Source: Rhizobiales bacterium dw_265
GTDB lineage: Bacteria > Pseudomonadota > Alphaproteobacteria > Micropepsales > Micropepsaceae
Direction of reading: 5' to 3'
Assembly (NCBI GenBank): GCA_018449595.1
Contig: JAAVUU010000001.1
Coordinates: forward strand, 682,001 to 746,000
DNA: 64,000 bases
The translations under genes and the position numbers were made by a program. Every line of letters starts with the position of its first letter. Position 1 is the first letter of the stretch. Below are positions 33,055-42,068 of the stretch, piece after piece. Below the pieces are notes generated by a model that had not been told where the DNA came from, did no database searches, and saw only the letters and a list, made by a program, of their open reading frames with translations.

Positions 33055-34806
33055 TCACGCCTGATAGCGCGCGACACCGCCGACCACAGTCTGGACGATC
33101 TTCACATCCTTGATCTTTTCCGCATCGATGGCATGGAGATCGTCCGCGAACACGACATAATCGGCCAGCTTTCCAGCGGTGATGGTGCCTTTGATGTTTT
33201 CCTCGAAGGTGTGATAGGCGCCGTTGCTGCTGGAGGCGCGGATGGCCTGGTCTACCGTGACCTTCTGGCTGGGCCCCCAGGTCTCGCCGTTGAAGCCCTT
33301 GCGCGTCACCATGCCCTGGATCGCCATGCGCGGATCGAAGGGCCCTGGCGGGAAGTCGGAGCCAGTGGTGACATTGACGCCGCTGTCCAGGAAAGTCTTG
33401 TAGGGCATCATGTGCTCGGCCAGGTCGGCGCCGTAATATTTGAATTTGTCGGCGTTGTAATAAATGTAGGTGCTGAAGTCTGAAGGCTGGCCGTCCATCG
33501 CCTTGATGCGGCGGATCTGGTCGGCCGACGGCAGCGAACAATGGGTGAATTTCGGGCGCGGATCGGGCCTTGGAAACAGCTTCAGCGCCCGCTCATAGGC
33601 AATCAGGGAGCGTTCGATCGCCGGCTCGCCATTGCAATGGGTGTTGAGGCGGATGCCGGCGCGGTGCATGCGCTCGGTCCAGGCGTTCAGGCTGTCCTGG
33701 GGTTCCGTCAGGTTGCCCTTATAGGGCGGGGTGACGCCGATATAGGGCCGGGTCATCGACATGGTGCGCGACGACAGGCCGCCATCCTGCACTCGCTCCC
33801 AGGCGCCGCCGAAGCGGATCCATTCGTCGCCGAAGCCGGTCTTGATCCCAGTCTTGATCATGGCGTCCAACGTGTGGTCGCCGGGCTCGTAATTGATGCG
33901 CGTCATCAGGTTGCCACGCTGGCGCGCCGTCTGGAACACGTCCAGCAGGCTGGGGCCGGACATATCGCCGGCCACCTCTTCCACCGCGGCGTCGAAGCAG
34001 ACGCTGGTGATGCCGTATTCGGCCCATTTCTTGGAGATATATTCGAAGCCGGCCAGCTTGCGGCGGGCCTTTTCAGCGGGCGTGAACGTCTCGTGCTTGC
34101 CCAGCTTCATCAGCGCCCAGTCGGCGGTGTCGGTGACGCGGCCCGACAGTTCGCCCCGCGCATCCTTCTCATAGGTGCCGCCATAGGGACCGGGCGTGTT
34201 CTTGGTGATGCCGCCCAGCTCGAACGCCTTGCTGTTATAGACCGCGGCATGGCCGCCGCGCAGATCGACGCGGATCGGGTGCTGGGTCGAGGCCTTGTCC
34301 AGGTCGATGCGGGACAGCGGGCGCCCGTCCTTGATCTTGGTGTCGTCATAGAATTCGGCCATGACCCAGGTGCCGGGCGGGGTCTTGGCGGCGCGCGCCT
34401 TCAGCTTGTCGATGATCGACTGGATGGTGACGAATTCCGCGACAAAGGGATTGCCGGCATTGACGCCGAACAACACTTCCTCGCCGAAGCCATGGTTGTG
34501 GGTGTCGGTGAAGCCAGGCGTGATGAAGCCGCCCTTGGCGTCATAGATGCGCGTCTTGGGGCCGGCCAGGCTCTTGATGTCGGAGGTCGTGCCCACTGCG
34601 GTGAAGCGGTCGCCCTTGACCGCGAAGGCCTGGGCCAGGGGCTGGTGCGAATCCATGGTGGTGATCTTGGCGTTGATCACGATCAGGTCCGGCATGCCGT
34701 CCAGCTCGGCGGCGCGCGCCGCCGACAGCCACCCACCCATGCCGACCGTCGCCGCGGTAAAGCCGGCGCACTCCAGAAATGCCCTGCGGCCCTGCACGAT
34801 ACCCAT
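33055..34806 (-). CDS. Tat-exported amidohydrolase D (first of the tandem four)
   Basis: A 583-residue paralogue and first gene of the array. The signal starts MGIVQGRRAFLECAGF with the twin arginines kept. Metal site: GFTDTHNHGFG (His103, His105), LNTHCNGEPAI, THCSLPSADQ and GSDFPPGPFDPRM. A short insert around VEEVAGDMSGPSLL distinguishes it from A-C. Regulon element copy 3 is 61 bases upstream of its ATG. The whole D-C-B-A array runs as one unit, with gaps of 66, 22 and 23 bases. Confidence 0.85.
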   Translation of the reverse strand: MGIVQGRRAFLECAGFTAATVGMGGWLSAARAAELDGMPDLIVINAKITTMDSHQPLAQAFAVKGDRFTAVGTTSDIKSLAGPKTRIYDAKGGFITPGFTDTHNHGFGEEVLFGVNAGNPFVAEFVTIQSIIDKLKARAAKTPPGTWVMAEFYDDTKIKDGRPLSRIDLDKASTQHPIRVDLRGGHAAVYNSKAFELGGITKNTPGPYGGTYEKDARGELSGRVTDTADWALMKLGKHETFTPAEKARRKLAGFEYISKKWAEYGITSVCFDAAVEEVAGDMSGPSLLDVFQTARQRGNLMTRINYEPGDHTLDAMIKTGIKTGFGDEWIRFGGAWERVQDGGLSSRTMSMTRPYIGVTPPYKGNLTEPQDSLNAWTERMHRAGIRLNTHCNGEPAIERSLIAYERALKLFPRPDPRPKFTHCSLPSADQIRRIKAMDGQPSDFSTYIYYNADKFKYYGADLAEHMMPYKTFLDSGVNVTTGSDFPPGPFDPRMAIQGMVTRKGFNGETWGPSQKVTVDQAIRASSSNGAYHTFEENIKGTITAGKLADYVVFADDLHAIDAEKIKDVKIVQTVVGGVARYQA

Positions 34807-34866
34807 TGCAATCCTTCGCGCGTTTCACCGTTGCAAGTCATCTTCCCGTCGCTTTGATGCAGCGCA

Positions 34867-34943
34867 CAAGACTGTTATTTCAATTGCGATAAATGGCTGT
34901 TTTCGCTGTATGCCCCACTACCGCGATCAGAATAACGATCACC
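34867..34943 (-). promoter_or_regulatory. Shared regulon element, copy 3
   Basis: Minus-strand reading: GTGATCGTTATTCTGATCGC, then CAGCGAAAACAGCCATTTAT, then TGAAATAACAGTCTTGTG. The box spacing is 53 bases and the AATAACAG end is 66 bases before the amidohydrolase D ATG. It is the probable control region of the four-gene amidohydrolase array. Confidence 0.8.
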
Positions 34944-35044
34944 ATCAACAACACATTGCGCATGGGCGTGCGCGGATGCGCGCGTCGTCATTCGGACGAC
35001 GGAAAATCGCCATCATCGGGACAGGAATCGCGGCGCAATCCGCG

Positions 35045-36415
35045 TCAGGCGCGGGCGCGGCGCACGAAGAAATAGGCGCCCAGCACCACCAGCAACAGCA
35101 ATCCGCTGATGTAGAATTGCGCCGCCAGGTCAGGGGTCAGCGCCATGGCCACCAGCACCGCGGCGATTGCCGCGATGGTCGCCCAGCTGGCATAGGGGAA
35201 GAGCCAGACCTTGAAGACCAACCGCTCGGGCTCGGTCGCCTCGATATGGCGGCGGATGCGGATCTGGGAGACGGCCACCAGCAGATAGATGATCAGCATG
35301 GTGGCGCCCGAGGCGTTCACCAGGAAGGTAAACACATCCTTGGAGAAAACCTGCGCCAGGATGGCGAGATAGGCGAAGGCGCTACCCAAAAGGATGGCGC
35401 GGGTCGGAACTTGGCGGCTGTTGACGGCGACAATCGCCTGGGGCGCGTCTCCCTTTCCCGCCAGGGTGAACAGGACTCGCGAGGTGACATAAAGACCCGA
35501 ATTCAGGCAGGACAGCACTGCGGTGAGGACGACGATGTTCATGATGATCGCCGCGCCGGGCACATTGATGCGCTCCATCGCCGCGACAAAGGGCGAATGG
35601 CCGGAAACGATCTGGTTCCAGGGCACGATGCAGACGATCAGGAAAATTGAGCCGACATAAAAAAGCACGATGCGCAGCATCACCGTATTGGTCAGCTTGG
35701 CGATGGTGCGGGCGGGCTCGGGCGATTCCGCCGCCGCGATGGTGGCGATCTCCGCTCCTGTGAGCGAGAAGATGACAGTGGTGACACCGGCCAGAATGGA
35801 GGTGATGCCGAAGGGCGCGAAGCCGCCATGGGCAGTGAGGTTGGAAAAATCCGGGCCTTTGCCGGTGGAGATGCCAAGGATATAGGCGCCTGCCACCAGG
35901 ATGAAGGCGACGATGGCGGCGACCTTGAAGGAGGCGAACCAGAACTCCAGCTCGCCATAGGTGCGGGTGGAAAAAAGATTTGAGCCGGTCAGCAGCGCCA
36001 TCAGGACCAGGCCGATGGCCCAGACCGGCAGGTCGATCCATTGCTTGATGAGATTGGCGCCTGCGATGGCCTCGATCGCCACCACCACGACCCAGAAATA
36101 CCAGTAGAGCCAGCCACTGGTGAAGCCGGCCCAGTTGCCCAGGCCCCGGCGGGAGAATTCGGTGAAGGCGCTGACGCCGGGCAGGATCAGGGCCATCTCG
36201 CCCAGCATCCGCATCACCAGCAGCACCATCAGCCCGGCCAGAATATAGCTGAAGATGATCGCGGGACCGGCGGAGGCGATGGCGGCGCTGGAGCCCACGA
36301 ACAGCCCCGCCCCAATGATACCGCCGATGGAGATCATCGCGACATGCCGCGCCAGCAGGGTCTTGCCCAGTTGAGCGGGTGGAAGGTCTTGCAGTTCCAG
36401 TGCGGGCAGTTTCAT
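35045..36415 (-). CDS. APC family amino acid permease (GabP/AnsP-like)
   Basis: A 456-residue inner-membrane transporter with about 12 hydrophobic helices. The first helix carries the family signature ISIGGIIGAGLFVGSSAAI, followed by GPAIIFSYILAGLMVLLVMRMLGEMAL. The internal FSLTGAEIATIAAAESPEPARTI motif is typical of the amino acid-polyamine-organocation transporters for GABA, asparagine, proline and aromatic acids. Given the operon partners (omega-aminotransferase, alanine dehydrogenase) it probably imports a small omega- or alpha-amino acid released by the exported hydrolases. It is the last gene of its unit, after a hairpin. Confidence 0.85.
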   Translation of the reverse strand: MKLPALELQDLPPAQLGKTLLARHVAMISIGGIIGAGLFVGSSAAIASAGPAIIFSYILAGLMVLLVMRMLGEMALILPGVSAFTEFSRRGLGNWAGFTSGWLYWYFWVVVVAIEAIAGANLIKQWIDLPVWAIGLVLMALLTGSNLFSTRTYGELEFWFASFKVAAIVAFILVAGAYILGISTGKGPDFSNLTAHGGFAPFGITSILAGVTTVIFSLTGAEIATIAAAESPEPARTIAKLTNTVMLRIVLFYVGSIFLIVCIVPWNQIVSGHSPFVAAMERINVPGAAIIMNIVVLTAVLSCLNSGLYVTSRVLFTLAGKGDAPQAIVAVNSRQVPTRAILLGSAFAYLAILAQVFSKDVFTFLVNASGATMLIIYLLVAVSQIRIRRHIEATEPERLVFKVWLFPYASWATIAAIAAVLVAMALTPDLAAQFYISGLLLLVVLGAYFFVRRARA

Positions 36416-36431
36416 GACAATCCTGAAAGGG

Positions 36432-36465
36432 GGACCCGGCCGGCGACGGGGGGCCGGCCGGGTCC
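36432..36465 (-). other. Perfect 13-base hairpin between receptor 2 and permease
   Basis: GGACCCGGCCGGC pairs perfectly with GCCGGCCGGGTCC across an 8-base loop, in the gap after receptor 2's stop and 17 bases before the permease ATG. There is no T-run. Such GC-rich intercistronic stems usually protect the upstream mRNA or lower downstream expression. Confidence 0.65.
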
Positions 36466-36469
36466 AGTT

Positions 36470-39211
36470 CTACTGGCGGAATGACACCGTCACGCCGACA
36501 GTCCGGGGTTGAATTGTACTCGCGGTATAGACCGGGCTGGTGGTGCTGGAATGGCCATAACTCAGCAGCGGGGCCTCGTCGGTGAGGTTGTTGACGAAGA
36601 GCGACGCATCCACATCGTCATAGACGAAGCCGACGCGCAAGTCCGTCTGCGTATAGCCCTCGTCCAGTCTTACCTGTGCATCGTAGCTGTAGGTCGCCAG
36701 GTCCGTCGAGCCGCTACGGCGGGCTTTGCTGTTGTACGAGACGTTGCCCACCACATAGAAGGGCAAGCTATGCAGCTTGAAGTCGTAACGGCTGAACAGG
36801 GTGGTGCGCAGCGGCGGCCCCGAGTTGGGGACCGCGGACCCGGCCGAATAGACCTTGCTGCCGCCCAGGACCACGTTTCCGGTGAAGCTGGTTTCGTTAT
36901 AGCCCACCGCCGCGACAAAGGTCAGGCCATCCAGCGGATGCAGCGTGGCCTGCAGGTCGAAGCCCTTGGCCGCGGCACCGCCCAGATTGTCGGTGATGCT
37001 CTGGTTGCAGGTGCTGACGCTGACCGAGGTCTGGATCGAACGCCAGGTCACCAGATAGGCGCTGGTATCGAGATCGAGCATGCCGTCGAACAGCTTGTTC
37101 TTGGCACCGACTTCATAGCTCCACACCGAGTCCGACTTGTACTGGGTCGGCGGGTTGGCCGAGAGACCGCCGCTGCCATTGGGCGTGGCATAGCCCAGCT
37201 GGATCAGCTGGTAGTCGCAACCCGAGTTGAGGCGGGCCTGCGAACCGCCAGGACGGAAGCCCTTCGAGGCCGTGCCGTAGAACATGTTGTCGTCATTCAT
37301 CTGCCAGGACAGGCCGGCCTTGGGCGTGAAGGACTGCTCGCTCGAGGTTGACGCGCCCGAAGGATAGGCGATCTGGAACGGGCCGGTGCCCGGCGCATAT
37401 TGGCCAACGGCCACCGACTGGCAAGCCCCCTGGCCGGGACCACCCGTGCCGGGCACGCAAGGCAGGCCGTGCGGCTGGTACAGGTTCGAAGTCGCCCCGC
37501 CATAAACCGACGAGAAGTCGCTGTCGATCTGGGCGAGACGCGCGCCCAGGGTCGCGGTGACCGCATAGGGCAGCTTAAGCTCGACCTGGCCAAACAGCGC
37601 GTTCTGGTCCTGGTGGGTGACCAGGTGCGACTGATAGCTGACCACATAGGGATAGCTGCCTGGGGCCGCGCCCGGCACCGTGAAGGGCGAAGTGGCGGCG
37701 TTGAAGGTCGGCAGGTCCTGGCCGAAATAGTTCACCCAGGCCGAGGTGGTTCCGCCGAAGGGCGCGCCGCCCGTCACGCCGCCCGGATAACTCTGGCCGT
37801 TGACAGAGGTCGGAGTTCCGGTCTGGGTCAAATCATGGAAGTAGTTGGAAAGGGAGTACTGGTTGGCTTCCTGGCGGAACCGGCTGAAGAAATAGCCGGC
37901 GGTGCCGGTGATCCAGGAGTCCGGATTGTCGTAGGAAACGCGCAGTTCTTCGGTGTAATTGTTGTAGTTGCTCATGCGCACGCCGTCGGCCTTGTCGCCC
38001 GGCAGCACGCAGCACCGCCGGCCATAGCTCGTCTCATAGCTGGGATATTCGGTCCAGCCATACTGTTTGCGCACCAGCATCGAGGAGTTGTTGGTGAGTG
38101 ACCAGTTGTCGTTGATATTCCAGACCGCCTTCAGGTCGGGCAGGACGAACTGGTCGTCCGACGGCTCGTTGAGCGGATCGGGGATCGCGACATGTCCCTG
38201 TACTCCAGGGGCCGGGGCATTGACCGTGGGCACCGCCATCAGGTTCACATAGGTATCGGACCCGGGATTGGAGGCCTGCACATAGAAGGTGCCGCCCTGA
38301 TAGTGCAGATACTGGTCCTGATACTGGATCGAAGGCGTGATCACGACGGATTCGATCGGCGACCATGCCAGCGCGGCGCGCAGCGATGTCGCGGTCTGCC
38401 AGTTGGAGTCCCTGTCGATCAGGCCGGTCGGCTGGAACTGGATCGGCGTGGTGGCGTTGGGCGTAACATTGGCGGGGAGCGGGCCGCCGGTAGCGGAGTT
38501 GATAAGGTTGACCTGGCCCTGCTCTTCATTGATCCAGCCGGCCTGCTTGCGGTAATAGCCCGACAGGCGGAAGCCCAGCTTGCCGTCGATGATCGGACCG
38601 CCGCCGGCAAGTCCATATTCATAGCCGGTTGTGCCGTCCTGGCCGACCTTGTTGCCTTCGGCGCGGGCCAGGAGGTCGTAGTCCGTCAGGCTGGGGTCCG
38701 GCTGGATGAAGCGGACGGTGCCGCCCTCCGAACCCGAACCGAACAGGGTGCCCTGCGGACCGCGCAGCACTTCGATACGCTGCAGGTCGAACACCACGGG
38801 GTAGGTCTGGCCATAGCCGCCGGTGCCCAGCGCCGAGGCCTGGATCGGCACGTCGTCGATATAGATGCCGGTGGTGGAAGAACCCGTGGACGAGGCGATG
38901 CCGCGGATCGAGATGCTATTGCCCGAATTCTGCTGAGATGTGCTGAGGTTCAGGCCGGGCGTGAGACGCTGCAGGTCGGACAGGTTCTTGACACCGCGCT
39001 CCTCCATCGCCTCGTCGGTATAGGCCGCGACACTGATTGGAACCTTGGAGAGGACTTCCTCGCGCCGGTTGGCGGTAACCACCACCTCTTCCGGACCATC
39101 GTTATCTTGTGCGATGGCGGCGCCGATGCTGAATAGCTGCAGCGCGGTCGCCGCCAGCAGCCATGCGCCAATGCGCCTAGGATTCGAAGTACCAGTCTTT
39201 GGTTCGGTCAT
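36470..39211 (-). CDS. TonB-dependent receptor 2
   Basis: A 913-residue outer-membrane receptor. The ATG at 39211 follows GAGGGGAACGAC and begins MTEPKTGTSNPRRIGAWLL. The signal is followed by a clear TonB box (PEEVVVTANRREE), plug segments (VKNLSDLQRLTPGLNL, ISIRGIASSTGSS, IEVLRGPQGTLFGSGSEGGTVRFI) and a barrel ending ASTIQPRTVGVTVSFRQ with a terminal aromatic pattern. It belongs to the IroN/oar-like TonB_dep_Rec group with the classical LRGPQGTLFG plug. It should import a substrate for the surrounding catabolic genes. Confidence 0.9.
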   Translation of the reverse strand: MTEPKTGTSNPRRIGAWLLAATALQLFSIGAAIAQDNDGPEEVVVTANRREEVLSKVPISVAAYTDEAMEERGVKNLSDLQRLTPGLNLSTSQQNSGNSISIRGIASSTGSSTTGIYIDDVPIQASALGTGGYGQTYPVVFDLQRIEVLRGPQGTLFGSGSEGGTVRFIQPDPSLTDYDLLARAEGNKVGQDGTTGYEYGLAGGGPIIDGKLGFRLSGYYRKQAGWINEEQGQVNLINSATGGPLPANVTPNATTPIQFQPTGLIDRDSNWQTATSLRAALAWSPIESVVITPSIQYQDQYLHYQGGTFYVQASNPGSDTYVNLMAVPTVNAPAPGVQGHVAIPDPLNEPSDDQFVLPDLKAVWNINDNWSLTNNSSMLVRKQYGWTEYPSYETSYGRRCCVLPGDKADGVRMSNYNNYTEELRVSYDNPDSWITGTAGYFFSRFRQEANQYSLSNYFHDLTQTGTPTSVNGQSYPGGVTGGAPFGGTTSAWVNYFGQDLPTFNAATSPFTVPGAAPGSYPYVVSYQSHLVTHQDQNALFGQVELKLPYAVTATLGARLAQIDSDFSSVYGGATSNLYQPHGLPCVPGTGGPGQGACQSVAVGQYAPGTGPFQIAYPSGASTSSEQSFTPKAGLSWQMNDDNMFYGTASKGFRPGGSQARLNSGCDYQLIQLGYATPNGSGGLSANPPTQYKSDSVWSYEVGAKNKLFDGMLDLDTSAYLVTWRSIQTSVSVSTCNQSITDNLGGAAAKGFDLQATLHPLDGLTFVAAVGYNETSFTGNVVLGGSKVYSAGSAVPNSGPPLRTTLFSRYDFKLHSLPFYVVGNVSYNSKARRSGSTDLATYSYDAQVRLDEGYTQTDLRVGFVYDDVDASLFVNNLTDEAPLLSYGHSSTTSPVYTASTIQPRTVGVTVSFRQ

Positions 39212-39314
39212 GTCGTTCCCCTCTTCCGCCTGTGGCGGTGTCAAAAAGTTCGTCCATGCCTTCCTCCCCTCGATTTTGCGGCCCCGGCGCCGGCCTTTTT
39301 GTTCGCGCCTCTTC

Positions 39315-40430
39315 TTATGCGGTCACGCTCTCCTTGGCGGTGTGCTTGAGGCCCAGGTCGCGCGCGACGCTGGGCTCGGTCAGCGAGCCCTTGAAGATGT
39401 TCAATCCGTCAGCGAGATGACGATTGGCCTTGAGCGCCGCCATAGTGCCCAGGTCAGCGAGCTGCAGCACGAAAGGCAGCGTCGCGTTGTTGAGCGCGTA
39501 GGTGGAGGTGCGCGCCACCGCGCCCGGCATGTTCGCCACGCAGTAATGCACCACGCCGTCCACGATGTAGGTGGGTTCGGAATGGGTGGTGGAGCGGCTG
39601 GTTTCCGCGCCGCCCCCCTGGTCGATCGCCACGTCCACGATCACCGAGCCGGGCTTCATCGCCTTGACGTCCTGGGCGGTGATCAGCTTGGGAGCCGCGG
39701 CGCCGGGCACCAGCACGCCGATAATGACGACATCGGCCTGGCGCAACAGCAGCGCCACGGCCTCGCGAGTGGACACGGCGGTCTTGAGCGCCAGCCCGAA
39801 GCGGGCGGTGAGATTGCGCAGCACCGTGATGGACTGATCCACCACCGTGACATCGGCGCCCATGCCCAGGGCCATCGCCACGGCGTTGGAGCCGACGATG
39901 CCGCCGCCAAGTACCAGCACCTTGGCAGGCTCGGTGCCGACCACGCCGCCCAGGAGCACGCCCATGCCGCCTTGCGACTTTTCCAGTGAATGCGCCGCCG
40001 CCTGGATGGACATGCGGCCCGCCACTTCCGACATCGGCGCCAGGAGCGGCAAGCCGCCTCCGGCCGCGGTCACCGTCTCATAGGCGATTCCGATGGCGCC
40101 GGACGCCAGCAATTCCTCGGCCTGGGGCTTGTCAGCGGCGAGATGGAGATAGGTAAAAAGTGTCTGGCCGGGGCGCAACAGCTTGCGTTCGGACGCCTGC
40201 GGCTCCTTCACCTTGACCACCATGTCGGCCTTGGCGAAAACCTCGGCGGCGGCGTCCGCGATCTCGGCGCCGACCGCGGCATAGTCCGCATCGCTGGCGC
40301 CGATGCCGGCGCCAGCGCCGCTCTGAACCAGCACCGCATGGCCGCGGCGGGTTAGTTCCGCCGCGCTGGCCGGCGTGAGTCCGACCCGGTATTCATGCAC
40401 TTTTATTTCTTTTGGTACGCCGACAAGCAT
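39315..40430 (-). CDS. ald: Alanine dehydrogenase
   Basis: A 371-residue NAD-dependent L-alanine dehydrogenase, exactly the family length. The ATG at 40430 starts MLVGVPKEIKVHEYRVGLTP, the classic start. Further marks: AYETV, APMSEVAGRMSIQ, LGGVVGTEPAKVLVLGGGIVGSNA (the NAD-binding Rossmann motif) and a late VDVAIDQGGG...HYCVANMPGAVARTSTYALNNATLP. It converts alanine to pyruvate and ammonia with NADH. Placed 25 bases after the aminotransferase gene, it can recycle the alanine produced by transamination with pyruvate. This recycling is inferred from the operon. Confidence 0.92.
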   Translation of the reverse strand: MLVGVPKEIKVHEYRVGLTPASAAELTRRGHAVLVQSGAGAGIGASDADYAAVGAEIADAAAEVFAKADMVVKVKEPQASERKLLRPGQTLFTYLHLAADKPQAEELLASGAIGIAYETVTAAGGGLPLLAPMSEVAGRMSIQAAAHSLEKSQGGMGVLLGGVVGTEPAKVLVLGGGIVGSNAVAMALGMGADVTVVDQSITVLRNLTARFGLALKTAVSTREAVALLLRQADVVIIGVLVPGAAAPKLITAQDVKAMKPGSVIVDVAIDQGGGAETSRSTTHSEPTYIVDGVVHYCVANMPGAVARTSTYALNNATLPFVLQLADLGTMAALKANRHLADGLNIFKGSLTEPSVARDLGLKHTAKESVTA

Positions 40431-40455
40431 GCAACTCTCCGAAAAACACAAACAA

Positions 40456-41763
40456 TCAGGCGATGGACTTCAGGACGGTCGCCAGTTTCTCCACGATTTC
40501 ATCAATCTGGGCGGCGCTGACGATCAAGGGCGGCGACAGCGCGATGATGTCGCCGGTGACGCGCACCAAAAGCCCGTTGTCGAAGCATTTGTGGAAGACT
40601 TCCGTGGCGCGCGCGCCGGGCGCGCCAGGGCGCGATTCCAGCTCGATGCCGGCCACCAGGCCCAGGTTGCGGATATCGATCACCGCCGGCAGGCCCTTGA
40701 GGCTATGGACGGCCTTTTCCCAGTGGCCTTCCAGGCCCGCCGCGCGCTCGAACAGCGCTTCCTCCTCATAGACCGACAGGGTGGCGAGCGAGGCGGCCAC
40801 CGCCAGTGGATGCGCCGAATAGGTGTACCCATGGAAGAATTCGATGCCGTCGCCGGCCGCGCCCAGGATCGTGTCGTAGATCCAACTCGCACTGACCACC
40901 GCGCCCATCGGCACGGCCGCGTTGGTAAGCCCCTTGGCCACGGTGATCAGGTCGGGCGTGACGCCCAGCCGCTCCGACGCCGTCGCGGCGCCCAGCCGCC
41001 CGAAGGCGGTGATCACTTCGTCGAAGATCAGCAGGATGCCGTGGCGCCTGGTGATCTCGCGCAAGGCCGACAGATAGCCGACCGGCGGCACGATCACGCC
41101 GGTGGACCCCGCCATCGGCTCGACGATAACCGCGGCGATATTCTCGGCGCCGTGAAGCTGGACCAACCCTTCCAGCTCCTGGGCCAGATGCGCACCCCAG
41201 GCGGGCTGGCCGCGCGTGAACGCGCTTTCGGCGATGTTGAGTGTGTGGCTGAGATGATCAACGCCCGGCAACTGCACGAAAGCGCTGCGGTTGCTGGCGA
41301 TGCCGCCCACCGACAGGCCGCCAAAGCCCACGCCATGATAGGCGCGCTGCCGCCCGATCAGGCGGGTGCGTGTGCCCTCGCCGCGCGCCCGGTGATAGGC
41401 CAGCGCGATCTTAAGCGCGCTGTCCACCGCTTCCGAGCCGGAATTGGCGAAGAACACCTTGTCCATGCCGTCGGGGAACTTTGCCGCCAGGCGCGTCGCC
41501 AGCTCAAAAGCGCGGGGATGGCCGACATTGAAGGTCGGCGCGAAATCCAGCTGGGCCGCCTCGGCGCGGATCGCCTCGACGATCTTGTCGCGGCAATGGC
41601 CCGCATTGCTGCACCACAGGCCGGCGGTGCCGTCCAGGATCGCGCGGCCTTCCGGCGTGAAATAATGCATATCCTTGGCGTGCGCGAGCATGCGCGGATT
41701 GCGCTTGAACGCCCGGTTGTTGGTAAATGGCATCCAAAATGCACTAAGATCGTTTGACCGCAT
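40456..41763 (-). CDS. Omega-amino acid:pyruvate class III aminotransferase
   Basis: A 435-residue PLP enzyme of class III (BioA/omega-transaminase group). The ATG at 41763 starts MRSNDLSAFWMPFTNNRAFKRNPR, the typical beginning of beta-alanine:pyruvate transaminases. Catalytic parts: NSGSEAVDSA (108-117), the PLP-ring Asp248 in IFDEVITAFGRLG, and Lys277 in VAKGLTNAAVPMGAV. The AYHGVGFGG segment adds ring stacking. It should move an amino group from an omega-amino acid (for example beta-alanine, 3-aminoisobutyrate or GABA) or amine to pyruvate. It is the first gene of the unit under element copy 4. Two ATGs (41763, 41769) are possible. Confidence 0.88.
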   Translation of the reverse strand: MRSNDLSAFWMPFTNNRAFKRNPRMLAHAKDMHYFTPEGRAILDGTAGLWCSNAGHCRDKIVEAIRAEAAQLDFAPTFNVGHPRAFELATRLAAKFPDGMDKVFFANSGSEAVDSALKIALAYHRARGEGTRTRLIGRQRAYHGVGFGGLSVGGIASNRSAFVQLPGVDHLSHTLNIAESAFTRGQPAWGAHLAQELEGLVQLHGAENIAAVIVEPMAGSTGVIVPPVGYLSALREITRRHGILLIFDEVITAFGRLGAATASERLGVTPDLITVAKGLTNAAVPMGAVVSASWIYDTILGAAGDGIEFFHGYTYSAHPLAVAASLATLSVYEEEALFERAAGLEGHWEKAVHSLKGLPAVIDIRNLGLVAGIELESRPGAPGARATEVFHKCFDNGLLVRVTGDIIALSPPLIVSAAQIDEIVEKLATVLKSIA

Positions 41764-41826
41764 GTTCATCAGATTCACGACAAGACCATCACGCCGTGCA
41801 GTGTTCGCCGTGGATGCCGCAACGCA

Positions 41827-41903
41827 CAAGTCTGTTATTTGATTTGATATAAGATGCTGTTTTTGTTCGCGCACGGATTTTTGCGATCACAATAACGATC
41901 ATC
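41827..41903 (-). promoter_or_regulatory. Shared regulon element, copy 4
   Basis: Minus-strand reading: ATGATCGTTATTGTGATCGC, GCGAACAAAAACAGCATCTT, then TCAAATAACAGACTTGTG. Spacing between boxes is 53 bases and the AATAACAG end is 69 bases before the aminotransferase ATG. It lies beside the XRE-cupin regulator gene. Confidence 0.8.
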
Positions 41904-41991
41904 CTTATCGCGATGGAGATGAATGTCCGCCGGGCACGCTGAACAAGGCGGTTCGACGTGGCAATACACAAAGCGCCGTGCGCGCCGTACC

Positions 41992-42027
41992 GAAAGAAAA
42001 ACGCCGGCGGCAAGGACCGCCGGCGTT
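41992..42027 (-). terminator. Rho-independent terminator of the XRE-cupin regulator
   Basis: On the minus strand an 11-base perfect stem (AACGCCGGCGG with CCGCCGGCGTT, 6-base loop) is followed by TTTTCTTTC. It lies ~40 bases after the regulator stop and is the best classical terminator in the window. Confidence 0.8.
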
Positions 42028-42068
42028 GACCGGATAATGTCACGGTGAACGCGCTCGCAGCGGCCGCG

